Positions 9,138 to 18,490 are shown, numbered from the stretch's first letter. The stretch is 64,000 nucleotides of DNA from Vibrio nereis NBRC 15637 (GCF_001591105.1 NZ_BCUD01000004.1:186001-250000); one strand, 5' to 3'. Notes: generated by a model not told the origin, from the letters alone. Numbers and translations: made by a program.

Positions 9138-12026
9138 TTATACCAGAAGTTGTTTGATTGCTTGTTTCGATTTTTCACAGAGGATTTCGAGTTGCTCTTG
9201 GCTGTCAAAATAACAAGTTATTGGATCCTTGTCCTTTTCTATTCCCTTGCAAAGTTCAAATAATGACAATAAACCAAGACTACCGGCGGAGCCTTTCAAC
9301 TTATGTGCTAACTGTTTTGTTGTATTCATATCTTGATTTTGAGCTGCCGTTTCAAGCTGAGTAAGAATTTCGTCACAACCAATATCGAATAATTCATAGA
9401 TTTTTTGCATTTTCTCTTTACCCAATACGGCCATATCGGATTGGATAATATTCGGATCTATTAGCATGCTGTCTTCTGAATCTGAATCATTGGTTTCTTC
9501 AACTTGTGAAAGCAGTAGTGTCTGACCTTCCAAACAATTTTGGATCAAACTGGCCAGCGCCTCTTTATCTAGCGGTTTGGGGAGATAACCGTCAAAACCA
9601 GAAGAGAGATAGTTTTCAACTTCCTCGTTAAATACATGCGCAGAAACCGCCACCATTGGTGTGATGCGTTCGTTATGTTTATGAGACTCAATCTCTCGAA
9701 GTTGATCCAGTAAAGAAACACCATCACAATCTGGCAAGTTGATATCCAGCAACGCAATGTCATACTCACCTTCCGTAAATAGCGCCTTGGCCGTTTCTCC
9801 ATCTTCAGCAATGGCTACTTCATGGCCTAAACTTTGTAAGAATCCTTCAGCAACCATGCAGTTGACAGGGTTGTCTTCCACCAACAATATCCTTGCACGC
9901 CATCTGCTACTTGTGACGTCGTCACTTTCTTGAATCTCTTCTCCATGTTCTAGCGGGACGGAAAACCAAAAACGACTACCTTCTCCTAAGCCAGACTCCA
10001 CTTCTAATTCACCACCTAAAGCCTCAACCAGTTTTTTGCTGATGGCTAAACCAAGACCAGTCCCACCTTTGGTATTAAATCCGCCAGATGCTTGGGTAAA
10101 TGCATCGAACAGTGTTTCCTGCTCTTTTTCAGAGATACCAACTCCGGAGTCTGATACCTCAAATAAAATAAAGCCTTCACGATCAGGGTCTTCAGCAACA
10201 TAAATATCGACATACCCTTCGTCTGTAAATTTAATTGCGTTGCCGACCAAATTATTGAGTACTTGACTGATACGCGTGACATCACCAAACCAAAACGGCT
10301 CCAAGTCGCTTTCAATTGCTACGCTTAGCTGCAGATCCTTCTCTTTAGCTTTGCCATCTAAAAGCTGCTTTACATCGTCAACCATGGCATGCAGGCTAAA
10401 GTTGACTGGCCTAATCTCTAAATGGCCTGCTTCAATTTTTGAATAATCGAGAACATCATTAAGAATGGCTAATAAGGTGCTCCCACTGCGATTAATCACA
10501 TCAACATAGAAGCTTTGCTTCGCGTTTAACCCTGCATCTTTTAACAGTCGCGCTGTGCCCAATACCCCATTCATTGGCGTTCGGATCTCATGGCTCATGG
10601 TTGCGAGAAATGCTGATTTTGCTCGGCTTGCCTGCTCTGCTTCTTGCCTTGCAATAGCATGATTCACCACCTCTTCATTGAGGCGTTCATTGGCTTGTTG
10701 TAGCTGATGCGTACGCTCTGTGACCAACTCTTCCAAATGTTCTTTGTGGCGTTGCAGTTCACGTTTAGCTTTCACCTCACTTTCTGCCACCACTTTTAAA
10801 GATTGCGCTGTATTTCTCGCGGTTATAATCGCTTGCCCCATATGCGCAAGTTCATCATTGCCTCGCACAGTAATGTCGACTTTTAGCTGGCCCTGGGCAA
10901 TAGAAAGAAGCGCTGATGAATACTCTGCAAGGCGTTTTAGTACAGAAACATAAACGACCTTCCATACAATGAACACCACGGTTACCATACCTAAAACAGT
11001 GATTATCGTTAGCGTTAGCTGGGCATATTCCAGTGTGGTTTTTAGCTCCTCCACAGCATGTGTTGTGGCGATATTGGATTCATCCACTAATTTACTCACC
11101 GTCGTATTGAGTTCTGTAAACTGGTTTAATGTATCCTGCATCAGCTGCTTGGCGGTCTGTTCGTTATTGTGTCGTTGAAGCAAAACGTCGAACATGGCCC
11201 CGCCTTCTTCTAGTTTAAGTAACAGCTGAGTCATTTGAATTGAGCGTGTTGGATCCTCAACGGCTTTTACACGACGCTTCATAATCTCTAAATTGCTCGT
11301 AAATTCGTCATGGATAGTGCGTATACGATCCGCGTCTGCAACGGTGCGCGCTTCCTCAATGTGGTTAAGCATTTTGAAAGCCAGGAGATGGAGTTCATGC
11401 AGCCGCTCAGACAAATCAAGATCCACTTCGACCAAAGTATCTAACGCTTGGTAGACATGTTCTATTTTCTTGGTTTCCAGTAGGTCATAAATATGCGTGA
11501 TGTTAGCAACTGCAATGGTAGAGGTATTGGCAACTTGTGTGCGCGTTAATCGCTCTAGCTCCGACGCATAACTACGCATCTTTTCAGTTCGGTCAGACAA
11601 GTCCTCCACTAATAGCAGACGTGTTTCAACAACTTTTCCTAATTGAGCCAGCGTGTCAATCACATGCTGCACGTCAGATTCCAGTTTAGAGAGTAACGTA
11701 GAGTCGAATGAGTCCGAGCCTAACTGTTTAATATGGGTTAATAGTGACTCTAGTTGTGAGAACAGCGCCTGACCTGACTGCCGGCGCTGTTCTTCGGTTT
11801 TTGCGTTGGACAGTACTTGCACTGAAGAAATGATACGTGAGCTAAGCTCTGAAACTTGTCTTGCTTCTATCATTGACGGAATCGCCGAGTTAACGACGTT
11901 TCTCTCTGTTTTAGCGACAGAGCTAAAACCAAACACACCAATGAGTGATGACGTTAGAACCAGTAGCGCCATCGCCAAGAATGCAAACAGCAACTTACGG
12001 CCAATACTGGCTTTCGCTAATAACAT
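9138..12026 (-). CDS. torS: TorS-like hybrid sensor histidine kinase
   Basis: A 962-residue membrane kinase built like TorS, which senses trimethylamine N-oxide (TMAO) through TorT and drives TorR. A membrane segment at about 12-34 is followed by a large helical periplasmic domain to about 340, a second membrane segment and HAMP. HisKA has phospho-acceptor H479 in MSHEIRTPMNG, followed by an HATPase (GTGLGLAISKKL). A receiver domain has D761 in LLDINLP, and a C-terminal HPt domain has H908 in LAHKLKGSAGS. The divergent neighbour is a TorT-like binding protein, which supports the name. No torR or torCAD lies nearby, so the partner regulator is outside the window. Confidence 0.9.
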   Translation of the reverse strand: MLLAKASIGRKLLFAFLAMALLVLTSSLIGVFGFSSVAKTERNVVNSAIPSMIEARQVSELSSRIISSVQVLSNAKTEEQRRQSGQALFSQLESLLTHIKQLGSDSFDSTLLSKLESDVQHVIDTLAQLGKVVETRLLLVEDLSDRTEKMRSYASELERLTRTQVANTSTIAVANITHIYDLLETKKIEHVYQALDTLVEVDLDLSERLHELHLLAFKMLNHIEEARTVADADRIRTIHDEFTSNLEIMKRRVKAVEDPTRSIQMTQLLLKLEEGGAMFDVLLQRHNNEQTAKQLMQDTLNQFTELNTTVSKLVDESNIATTHAVEELKTTLEYAQLTLTIITVLGMVTVVFIVWKVVYVSVLKRLAEYSSALLSIAQGQLKVDITVRGNDELAHMGQAIITARNTAQSLKVVAESEVKAKRELQRHKEHLEELVTERTHQLQQANERLNEEVVNHAIARQEAEQASRAKSAFLATMSHEIRTPMNGVLGTARLLKDAGLNAKQSFYVDVINRSGSTLLAILNDVLDYSKIEAGHLEIRPVNFSLHAMVDDVKQLLDGKAKEKDLQLSVAIESDLEPFWFGDVTRISQVLNNLVGNAIKFTDEGYVDIYVAEDPDREGFILFEVSDSGVGISEKEQETLFDAFTQASGGFNTKGGTGLGLAISKKLVEALGGELEVESGLGEGSRFWFSVPLEHGEEIQESDDVTSSRWRARILLVEDNPVNCMVAEGFLQSLGHEVAIAEDGETAKALFTEGEYDIALLDINLPDCDGVSLLDQLREIESHKHNERITPMVAVSAHVFNEEVENYLSSGFDGYLPKPLDKEALASLIQNCLEGQTLLLSQVEETNDSDSEDSMLIDPNIIQSDMAVLGKEKMQKIYELFDIGCDEILTQLETAAQNQDMNTTKQLAHKLKGSAGSLGLLSLFELCKGIEKDKDPITCYFDSQEQLEILCEKSKQAIKQLLV

Positions 12027-12106
12027 CGAGATACTTCACTTTTTAAAACTGATAGAATGACGTATATTTTGCAGTGTTTACCCCCTCTTTATCAATGAAA
12101 TACGGT

Positions 12107-13117
12107 ATGTCTTTATACGCTGGTTTAAAAAAGCTTGTTATCACATCAACGGCACTGGCCATTCTGACCACCGCAAACACGGTTTTCGCTTCAGAACCGT
12201 TACGCCTTTGTGCTATTTACCCTCACCTCAAAGACTCCTATTGGTTGTCTGTGAATTATGGAATGGTTGAAGAAGCTAAGAAACAAAGCGTCGATCTAAG
12301 AGTGCTCGAAGCTGGCGGGTATATGAATGTGACGAAACAACAGCAGCAGCTATCACTTTGTGTTCGTTGGGATGCAGACGCCATTATTCTTGGTACCGTC
12401 GCCCCGCTACTCTATGACGACTCGCTCAAACACTACACCCGTGATATCCCGGTATTCGCGACAGTGAATAAACTACTTTTAGATGAAGAAAACCAAAGCC
12501 TATTGAAAGGTGAGGTTGGCGTCGACTGGTATTGGATGGGTTACTACGCTGGTGAATACCTTCAACAAAAACACCCTAAAGGTTCGGGGGTTGCTAACAT
12601 TGCCTTTCTGCCTGGCCCCAAATCCAGTGGCGGAACGAACCCTGTTCTCAAAGGTTTTTACACCGCGATTGAAGACAGCGACATACGAATCGTCGATACG
12701 TATTGGGCAGATAACGATAAAGAACTACAACGAAACTTAGTTCAAGAAGCCATTGAAAATGAACAAGTAGATTATATTGTCGGCAGTGCGGTTGCGATAG
12801 AAGCAGCTATTAGTGAACTACGCACCGCAGGCAAAACAGATAAAATTGGACTGGTGTCAACTTATCTCAGTCACGGAGTCTACCGAGGGCTACTCAGATC
12901 ACGCGTTGATTTTGCTCCGACTGATAAAATGGTCAAACAAGGGCGGCTTTCAATTCAACAGGCGGTGAGTTATTTAAAAGGTGAAGAATACGACTTTGCC
13001 GTGACGCCAAACATTGAACAGCTCACCCCAAAAACACTCAATGACAAAGTGATAAGGGAGTCCTTGTCACCTTCTGAATATCGACCAACATTTTACGTTT
13101 ATAGCGAAAACAATTAG
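12107..13117 (+). CDS. torT: TorT-like periplasmic TMAO-sensing protein
   Basis: A periplasmic-binding-protein-fold protein that in E. coli binds TMAO and associates with TorS. Sequence blocks LCAIYPHLKDSYWLSVNYGM, LRVLEAGGYMNV and SLSPSEYRP match TorT closely. The chosen ATG gives a normal signal peptide (MSLYAGLKKL, then a hydrophobic core ending in VFA before SEP). In-frame GTG 12074 and ATG 12095 are alternative starts; none has a clear ribosome site. It is divergent from the torS-like gene, and mgsA follows after 9 bp on the same strand. Confidence 0.9.
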   Translation: MSLYAGLKKLVITSTALAILTTANTVFASEPLRLCAIYPHLKDSYWLSVNYGMVEEAKKQSVDLRVLEAGGYMNVTKQQQQLSLCVRWDADAIILGTVAPLLYDDSLKHYTRDIPVFATVNKLLLDEENQSLLKGEVGVDWYWMGYYAGEYLQQKHPKGSGVANIAFLPGPKSSGGTNPVLKGFYTAIEDSDIRIVDTYWADNDKELQRNLVQEAIENEQVDYIVGSAVAIEAAISELRTAGKTDKIGLVSTYLSHGVYRGLLRSRVDFAPTDKMVKQGRLSIQQAVSYLKGEEYDFAVTPNIEQLTPKTLNDKVIRESLSPSEYRPTFYVYSENN

Positions 13118-13126
13118 GAAGTTTGA

Positions 13127-13582
13127 ATGGAAAAAACAATCCGTACTCTCCCAGCACACAAGCATATTGCACTCGTCGCACACGATAACTGCAAACCAGA
13201 ACTACTTCGTTGGGTTAAAGAAAACAAAGAAAAACTTCAGGGTCATTTCCTTTATGCCACGGGCACAACGGGCTCTATCTTAAGCAAAGAGACTGGCCTT
13301 GCGATCAAATCCTTGATCAGCGGCCCTATGGGAGGCGACCAGCAGCTAGGTGCATTAATTTCAGAGTGCAAGATTGATGTGTTAGTTTTCTTCTGGGATC
13401 CATTGAATGCTGTTCCACATGATCCAGATGTAAAAGCGCTGCTACGAATCGCCAGCGTTTGGAATATTCCGGTCGCGACCAACCGAGCTTCAGCCAAATT
13501 TTTGTTCGAATCTGATCTAATGGAGCAAGCTGTTGATATCGAAGTACCGGATTACGATGCGTACTTAGCAAAACGTACTTAA
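13127..13582 (+). CDS. mgsA: Methylglyoxal synthase
   Basis: MgsA converts dihydroxyacetone phosphate to methylglyoxal and phosphate, a bypass of lower glycolysis when phosphate is scarce or sugar phosphates build up. The 151-residue protein has LVAHDNCKP, the GTTGS loop and GPMGGDQQ with catalytic D71. The [18 protein letters not shown] block is nearly invariant in the family. The start follows AGGAAG. It lies 9 bp after torT and could be co-transcribed with it, although the functions have no obvious link. Confidence 0.97.
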   Translation: MEKTIRTLPAHKHIALVAHDNCKPELLRWVKENKEKLQGHFLYATGTTGSILSKETGLAIKSLISGPMGGDQQLGALISECKIDVLVFFWDPLNAVPHDPDVKALLRIASVWNIPVATNRASAKFLFESDLMEQAVDIEVPDYDAYLAKRT

Positions 13583-13593
13583 CTCTGATACTA

Positions 13594-13629
13594 AAAGCCT
13601 GCAAATCATATCAGTCTGCAGGCTTTCTT
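13594..13629. terminator. Terminator between mgsA and the convergent DMT exporter
   Basis: AAAGCCTGCA and TGCAGGCTTT form a perfect 10-bp stem around a 13-nt loop, with T on one side and A on the other. It sits between two convergent genes and may serve both. Confidence 0.75.
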
Positions 13630-13655
13630 TATCCATAACTCTTTGTTACAGACCT

Positions 13656-14558
13656 TTAGTTAGAGCACACTTTTGCGGCTGTTTTTGAAGCGAAAATAGC
13701 AGGTTTCTTCACTACAAGATAAACCGCCACTGCGGCAAAACCAAACCCAACGCCTCCCATTACATCGAATGACTCACCAAATGCTAACCACGCCTGAACC
13801 GCAGTAGTTGGAGGAACAAGATAAAACACCGATGCCACACTCGATGCTGCGCCATTTTTCACCATAAACAGCAGTAGAAGTATCGCCACACAAGAAAGCA
13901 CAACCACCAGCCAAATCAGCGTTAATATAAACTCGGTGGTCCACTGGACTTCCATCGTCTCAAATTGCATCGCAAAAGGTAAAAACAGCGCGCCAGCAGC
14001 CAAATATTGCACCATCGCACTGCCGACCATATCTCCGCTGTGACAAAACTTCTTCTGGTAGAGTGTTCCAAGCGTAATCCCCGCTAATGCACACAAGCAA
14101 ACAGCAATTGCCAATATTTTATCGGTTTCAGATTGCCATTCCATCTTTCCACCCAATACCAAAGCGATACCAACAAACCCTAGAGCTAGCCCCAACCACT
14201 GAACAGGCTTAAACGTCTCACGAGTAAAACCAACCAGCAAAACGGCAGTCAAGATAGGTTGAATACCCACCAATAAGGAACTTAAGCCCGCTGGCATTCC
14301 CAAGTCTATCGCCATATAGGTGCCCCCCAGGTAAAAACCGTGGATCAGCACGCCGACTACGCAACAGTGAAGAAAATCCTTACCAGTTGGTACTCGCCTA
14401 CGTAGAAAAGCAATTATAAGCAAGAATAATACGACATTGCCTAGCATTCGGATTGAAAGCAGCGTGGCTGGCTCTGCGTATTGAAGACCAAACCTCGCGC
14501 CAACAAAACCAGAAGCCCACAAAATGACAAAGATAAAAGGAATGGCTCTGACTAACAT
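13656..14558 (-). CDS. EamA/DMT-family membrane transporter
   Basis: A 300-residue membrane protein with about ten hydrophobic segments arranged as two EamA repeats. It contains FVILWASGFVGARFGLQY near the N-terminus and GLALGFVGIALVLGG at the end of the first repeat. DMT-family proteins of this kind usually export amino acids or other metabolites. The substrate is unknown. The gene is divergent from a MocR-type regulator, a pairing in which the regulator often controls the transporter. Confidence 0.85.
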   Translation of the reverse strand: MLVRAIPFIFVILWASGFVGARFGLQYAEPATLLSIRMLGNVVLFLLIIAFLRRRVPTGKDFLHCCVVGVLIHGFYLGGTYMAIDLGMPAGLSSLLVGIQPILTAVLLVGFTRETFKPVQWLGLALGFVGIALVLGGKMEWQSETDKILAIAVCLCALAGITLGTLYQKKFCHSGDMVGSAMVQYLAAGALFLPFAMQFETMEVQWTTEFILTLIWLVVVLSCVAILLLLFMVKNGAASSVASVFYLVPPTTAVQAWLAFGESFDVMGGVGFGFAAVAVYLVVKKPAIFASKTAAKVCSN

Positions 14559-14612
14559 GACTGACTCTCGTTATTTGTTTTTTATTTGTGAATACTGGTA
14601 CTGTAGTTGGGC

Positions 14613-14663
14613 ACAGATAAATGAGTAAGTGACAGATAAGAGCATTTTAATGGGTACAGATAA
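14613..14663. promoter_or_regulatory. Three ACAGATAA direct repeats before the MocR-type gene
   Basis: ACAGATAA occurs at 14613-14620, 14632-14639 and 14656-14663, all in the same orientation and 19 and 24 bp apart. They lie in and just past the 70-bp region between the exporter and the regulator. MocR-type proteins often bind direct repeats at divergent promoters, so these are candidate operator elements. The third copy lies inside the regulator's coding sequence. Confidence 0.45.
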
Positions 14664-16083
14664 GGCACAAGACACAGTAAGCAAATTTCATTATGTAGAA
14701 TCAACACTGAAGCAAGCAATCACTGAGGGTGTGTATGAGCTGAACGATAAGCTGCCCTCTATCCGCCAGTTAAGTCTAGAGCTAAAGGTTAGTAAGAATA
14801 CGGTGATACGTGCGTTTCAAGAATTGGAAGCTCAGGGTGTTGTGTATTCTGTTCCTAGATCTGGCTATCGGGTCAGCAGTGGGACGATGATATCGCCCCC
14901 TATCGTAAAACCGTTACGCGTTGACTTACTCTCCGTCTGTAAAGAGTTTCTTACCTACCCGCAGTATAAGGAGCTGTTACCGTTGGGATCGGCTCACCCA
15001 AACATCGATGCTCCCGCCATCAAAAGCTTATATGCAGAGATTGGCCGACATAGCCGCAGACAGACCCATACACCCAGTCACTATCAGCTCCCTCCGGGCG
15101 ATTCCCTATTAGTAAGGCAATTAGCAAAGATCACACAAGATCTAGGAACACCTGCGTCACCGAACGAATTGCTAGTGACGCACGGGGCGCAACAAGCGAT
15201 CAGTTTGGCGTTACGTGCCACCACACAGCCGGGCGATATTGTTGCGGTCGAATCTCCTTGTTATTTTGGTAACTTATTGCTCCTTGAGTCGTTGGGCCTG
15301 GAAGTCATTGAAATTCCGAGCTGCCACCGCGATGGTATGGATCCACAAGCGTTAAGAGAAGCACTAGAACAGTGGGAGATTAAAGTCATTATTTTAACGC
15401 CCAACTTTACCAACCCTACTGGCTCTATGATGCCCTTAGAGCGTCGTAAAGCGATACTGGATATGTCCGGTAAAACACCTATTATCGAGGACGATGTATT
15501 TGGCGCTTTAAGCTATGCAGAGCCTATTCCCAGCTTAAAATCGTTAGACAAAGCCGATCGCGTTATCTATGTAAATTCTCTCTCTAAAACACTGGATTCA
15601 AGACTACGAATCGGTTGGATGCTGGCTGGAAAACACACTGAGCATATAGAGCGGCTTCTTCTATGCGACAGCATGGGAGGGATTAACTTAATGCAATCCG
15701 CCTTATCGGATTTCTTTACCTCAGGAAAGTATAAAACCCACTTGTCTAGAATGAGGCGAATCTATCAAAGCAACACTAAACGCTTTGTGGCTTTGTTCAA
15801 GCAGGCTATGGAGCAATACCCATCGCTGCACAATCACTACCATATTTCAGGGGTGCAAGGATCTTTTTTGCTATGGATTCGACTACCTGAAAGTATCGAT
15901 TGCGATGCACTCTACCGCACTTGTAGCCAACACAAAATCAGTATCTTGCCTGGTTCGGTATTTGGTACTCAGAGCCAATTTAAGCATTGCTTTCGCGTAT
16001 GTGTTGCTAATTTCACTAATGAAAAAGACTGGAGTAACGCCATAAACAGGTTGGCAAAAATTTTAGCTGGCTTCTTGCTGTAA
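14650..16083 (+). CDS. MocR-type regulator (GntR helix-turn-helix fused to aminotransferase fold)
   Basis: This 477-residue protein joins an N-terminal GntR winged helix-turn-helix (about 12-80, with LPSIRQLSLELKVSKNTV) to a class I aminotransferase-like domain (about 100-475) that binds pyridoxal phosphate. The expected motifs are TPNFTNPTG, EDDVFGALSY and the lysine in SLSKTLDSRLRIGW (K313). Such proteins are transcription factors, not enzymes. Its likely target is the divergent EamA exporter. A GTG at 14629 in the same frame would add 7 residues; the ATG chosen has AAGAG ahead of it. Confidence 0.88.
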   Translation: MGTDKAQDTVSKFHYVESTLKQAITEGVYELNDKLPSIRQLSLELKVSKNTVIRAFQELEAQGVVYSVPRSGYRVSSGTMISPPIVKPLRVDLLSVCKEFLTYPQYKELLPLGSAHPNIDAPAIKSLYAEIGRHSRRQTHTPSHYQLPPGDSLLVRQLAKITQDLGTPASPNELLVTHGAQQAISLALRATTQPGDIVAVESPCYFGNLLLLESLGLEVIEIPSCHRDGMDPQALREALEQWEIKVIILTPNFTNPTGSMMPLERRKAILDMSGKTPIIEDDVFGALSYAEPIPSLKSLDKADRVIYVNSLSKTLDSRLRIGWMLAGKHTEHIERLLLCDSMGGINLMQSALSDFFTSGKYKTHLSRMRRIYQSNTKRFVALFKQAMEQYPSLHNHYHISGVQGSFLLWIRLPESIDCDALYRTCSQHKISILPGSVFGTQSQFKHCFRVCVANFTNEKDWSNAINRLAKILAGFLL

Positions 16084-16284
16084 TGAAAACGTAGCGTAAA
16101 ATTTCAATACTCTTTCGTTATAATATGAATCGCTTCTCACAATTAACACAACACACTATGTGCAAATGAGGTCTAGAGGTTACTTTAAGTACATCGGCTG
16201 ACTACCAAACGAGTACTCAGTCACACTAATAAAAAATTAATAATAATAAACATCTTACTATTAGCCTGCTGCTGGAGAATCCCC

Positions 16285-16485
16285 ATGCCTCAAAATGATA
16301 ATAAAACGCTGTGTTGCCCACTGTGTGGAAGTGAAGAGTACCTGCTGTCTGAGAAAAACAGCATGCTATGCGCGGAGTGCGGTTCGTTTTTTGAAGACGT
16401 CGACCAAGTGGTCGCTGCAATGCCTCAAATTCAATTTGCCATGAGAAGCAAAGGAAGAATGGATGCGGCAGTCGCTTTCCATTAA
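16285..16485 (+). CDS. Small zinc-ribbon protein
   Basis: A 66-residue protein with two CxxC knuckles, CPLCG and CAECG, 23 residues apart, which should bind one zinc ion. The rest is short and polar, ending in FAMRSKGRMDAAVAFH. A GGAG ribosome site lies 7 bp ahead of the ATG. The two knuckles and the good ribosome site argue it is a real gene. I do not recognise a named family; it could be a nucleic-acid-binding or adaptor protein. Its end overlaps the convergent HAD gene by 4 bp. Confidence 0.7.
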   Translation: MPQNDNKTLCCPLCGSEEYLLSEKNSMLCAECGSFFEDVDQVVAAMPQIQFAMRSKGRMDAAVAFH

Positions 16486-17141
16486 CAAGTAGGTTGAAGG
16501 AAAGACTCTAACTCGCGCAACGAAGTGATTTTTTTTAAATCAAACGAATGAGGCTTTTCATTTAATCCGACGAGATGAATGGTTTTCATACCTGCTCTTA
16601 CACCCGCTTCAAGGCCTTTGGGAGTGTCGTCGACATATAGGCACTCCTCTACTCTAAAGCCCATGTTCATTGCGCTGTATAAAATCAAATCAGGCTCTGG
16701 CTTCCAACTATTTGTGTCAAAAGCCGAAAAAGTCTTCCCTTTGAAATAGTCCAGCAGCCCTGTAAGTTGCAATGAGCGCTCAATTTTATCTTGGGGACTA
16801 TTTGATACCACGCAATACTCGATATTCTGCTCATCAAGCCATGCTAATGCCTCAAAGATTCCATCCATTGGCTTCAATGATTGCTCGAAAAGCCTGTCTA
16901 AGCTATCGCGGTAGAGTGGCTCTAACTTATCGATTGATACATCCACATTGAAACGGGTACGCGTTCTCGCCAATATATCTGCGATCTTGCCCCCCTCGTA
17001 ATGCTCGGTCACATCTTGGAGCGACAAATTTGCACCGAATCGATTGAAAACGTCACAAAGCGCTTCACAGCACAACTTCTCACTATCGACGATCGTTCCA
17101 TCACAATCAAAAATCACGCATTTTGTTTGAGTCGTAGGCAT
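16482..17141 (-). CDS. HAD-superfamily phosphatase (YieH-like)
   Basis: A 219-residue haloacid-dehalogenase hydrolase with motif I FDCDGTIVDSE (D12 nucleophile, D14), motif II in VVSNSPQDKIER and motif IV YVDDTPKG. The helical cap between motifs I and II is of the phosphoglucomutase-like type. The chain resembles YieH, a 6-phosphogluconate phosphatase, but the substrate cannot be assigned from sequence. It is transcribed alone. Confidence 0.85.
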   Translation of the reverse strand: MPTTQTKCVIFDCDGTIVDSEKLCCEALCDVFNRFGANLSLQDVTEHYEGGKIADILARTRTRFNVDVSIDKLEPLYRDSLDRLFEQSLKPMDGIFEALAWLDEQNIEYCVVSNSPQDKIERSLQLTGLLDYFKGKTFSAFDTNSWKPEPDLILYSAMNMGFRVEECLYVDDTPKGLEAGVRAGMKTIHLVGLNEKPHSFDLKKITSLRELESFLQPTC

Positions 17142-17252
17142 ATCGATACCCTATTATTTCGATGGGAGAAATAATAATCGAGTTACATGATGTATTCATG
17201 ACTCGCTTAACATTTTAAGTCTAAGAGAAGTAGAGATGGTGAAAACTTCAGG

Positions 17253-17295
17253 TTTAGTCACCCTTTTGGCCGTATTAATTTTAAGAGTGACTAAA
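17253..17295. repeat. Inverted repeat TTTAGTCAC / GTGACTAAA
   Basis: A perfect 9-bp inverted repeat with a 25-nt interval lies 28 bp past the 3' end of the unknown gene 17323-17835 (minus) and over 100 bp before the HAD gene start. It could be a terminator for the unknown gene without a T run, or an operator for the HAD gene. I cannot decide between these. Confidence 0.35.
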
Positions 17296-17322
17296 TAGCA
17301 AAGTACAGATGAGGGAGGAAAT

Positions 17323-17835
17323 TTACATTTCTAGGTAAACGGCATTATACGAACTAAAGTCAGTGTTTAACTTTGCTAAAACTGACGCAGCAAACAGGCG
17401 TTTTTCGTCGTCACTATTGTCAGGTTTAACAACAATATCCGATATCAATAATGAATTATCATGTTCTGTGACGATTGCGGCTGCCGATGCTTCTCCATTG
17501 TGAAAACCGACATACAACTGGCAAGGCTCCGAATAGATAATTTGAGTGAGGAACTCAACAATCAGCTCTTGCTCTTGTTTATCTTGCCAACGTTGTGATT
17601 GAAGCAATGCAAACATTACCGTTAAACGGTGAAAATCCACTAAGTAAATATCTTCAAGAGCATAACTTGCATCAGCCATGTTTGATGGCTCAATATTTTC
17701 ACATACTTGCTCTTGTGCCTTTGCAAGGTAAACCTTACGTCCGGCGATACTTTCTTTGGTTGGATATTCTACATCGACCTGCTGTGCCAACCATTGGTTC
17801 TTCACACTACAGATATTTGGAGTTAATTCTGTCAT
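17323..17835 (-). CDS. Unknown protein, possibly GNAT-like fold
   Basis: A 170-residue soluble, acidic protein without signal peptide or membrane segment. I do not recognise its family. The stretch LYVGFHNGEASAAAIVTEHDN, followed by LLISDIVVKPDNSDDEKRLFAASVL, resembles the central beta strands and following helix of GNAT acyltransferases. No clear acetyl-CoA loop is visible, so it may be a diverged or inactive member. It is preceded by a short intergenic region and seems to be its own transcription unit. Confidence 0.6.
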   Translation of the reverse strand: MTELTPNICSVKNQWLAQQVDVEYPTKESIAGRKVYLAKAQEQVCENIEPSNMADASYALEDIYLVDFHRLTVMFALLQSQRWQDKQEQELIVEFLTQIIYSEPCQLYVGFHNGEASAAAIVTEHDNSLLISDIVVKPDNSDDEKRLFAASVLAKLNTDFSSYNAVYLEM

Positions 17836-18016
17836 TTACGTCTACACGCTATAAAGATTTACGTAAGCTTAGCGGTAACCCCCTAAGGGCTCAAGTGTTT
17901 TGAGGGATTATTCGGTATGGGCGATAAAAGCTGATATGCTATACAACCAATTAGCTATACGTTGTGCCACGGCATTCGTTTCGCGATTTGTATTTTACAC
18001 AGTTTAGGACAGCACC

Positions 18017-18490
18017 ATGACGATGAAAAAAATAGCTGCTGCAGCTCTGCTCACTCTCGGCTTAACAGCATGTGATAGCGGCGAGGTAGGCGATGTCAGC
18101 CTAGGGCTTTTTACTATGAAGGATATCAAACTTAACCACTTGCAAGATCCTGTAGTAACCGGCGTAACCTGCCACGTGGCATCTGTTGAGGCAGATTTTA
18201 GCTTAGCCGATCCAAGTGATAGCTCAATTTCATGTCGTCAGACAGGTGAAATCACGCCAGAAATGATCGCTAACATTGATACGTCTAAAGATGGCGAAGT
18301 GGTGTTTAAGAAGTCAAAAAGCATCTTTTTTAAGAGCATGAAGATCAGACGTATCTTGGATGTTGAAAATCAGACACTTATGTATCTCTCCTATTCAACT
18401 AAAGAGACCTCTGGCAGCTTCAAACACAGCTTGTCTACTGTCCCGCTTTGGGGAACAAAAGCGTTCGGTACATTTACTAAAAAAGATTGA
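18017..18490 (+). CDS. CreA-family lipoprotein
   Basis: A 157-residue exported protein. It has a lipoprotein signal (MTMKKIAAAALLTLGLTAC), with the lipobox cysteine at residue 19. The mature part has the CreA-family blocks DPVVTGVTCHVA, SISCRQTG, GEVVFKKSKSIFFKSMKI and LMYLSYSTK. CreA's function in E. coli is not settled. Unlike E. coli CreA, this copy has a lipobox. The ribosome site AGGA is 7-10 bp ahead of the first ATG. It is not linked to creBCD here. Confidence 0.8.
   Translation: MTMKKIAAAALLTLGLTACDSGEVGDVSLGLFTMKDIKLNHLQDPVVTGVTCHVASVEADFSLADPSDSSISCRQTGEITPEMIANIDTSKDGEVVFKKSKSIFFKSMKIRRILDVENQTLMYLSYSTKETSGSFKHSLSTVPLWGTKAFGTFTKKD

Noticed and set aside
9128..9208. Upstream start of the GNAT gene at 9208
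   Set aside because: It would overlap the torS-like gene by 71 bp; the internal ATG has a ribosome site and the expected N-terminus.
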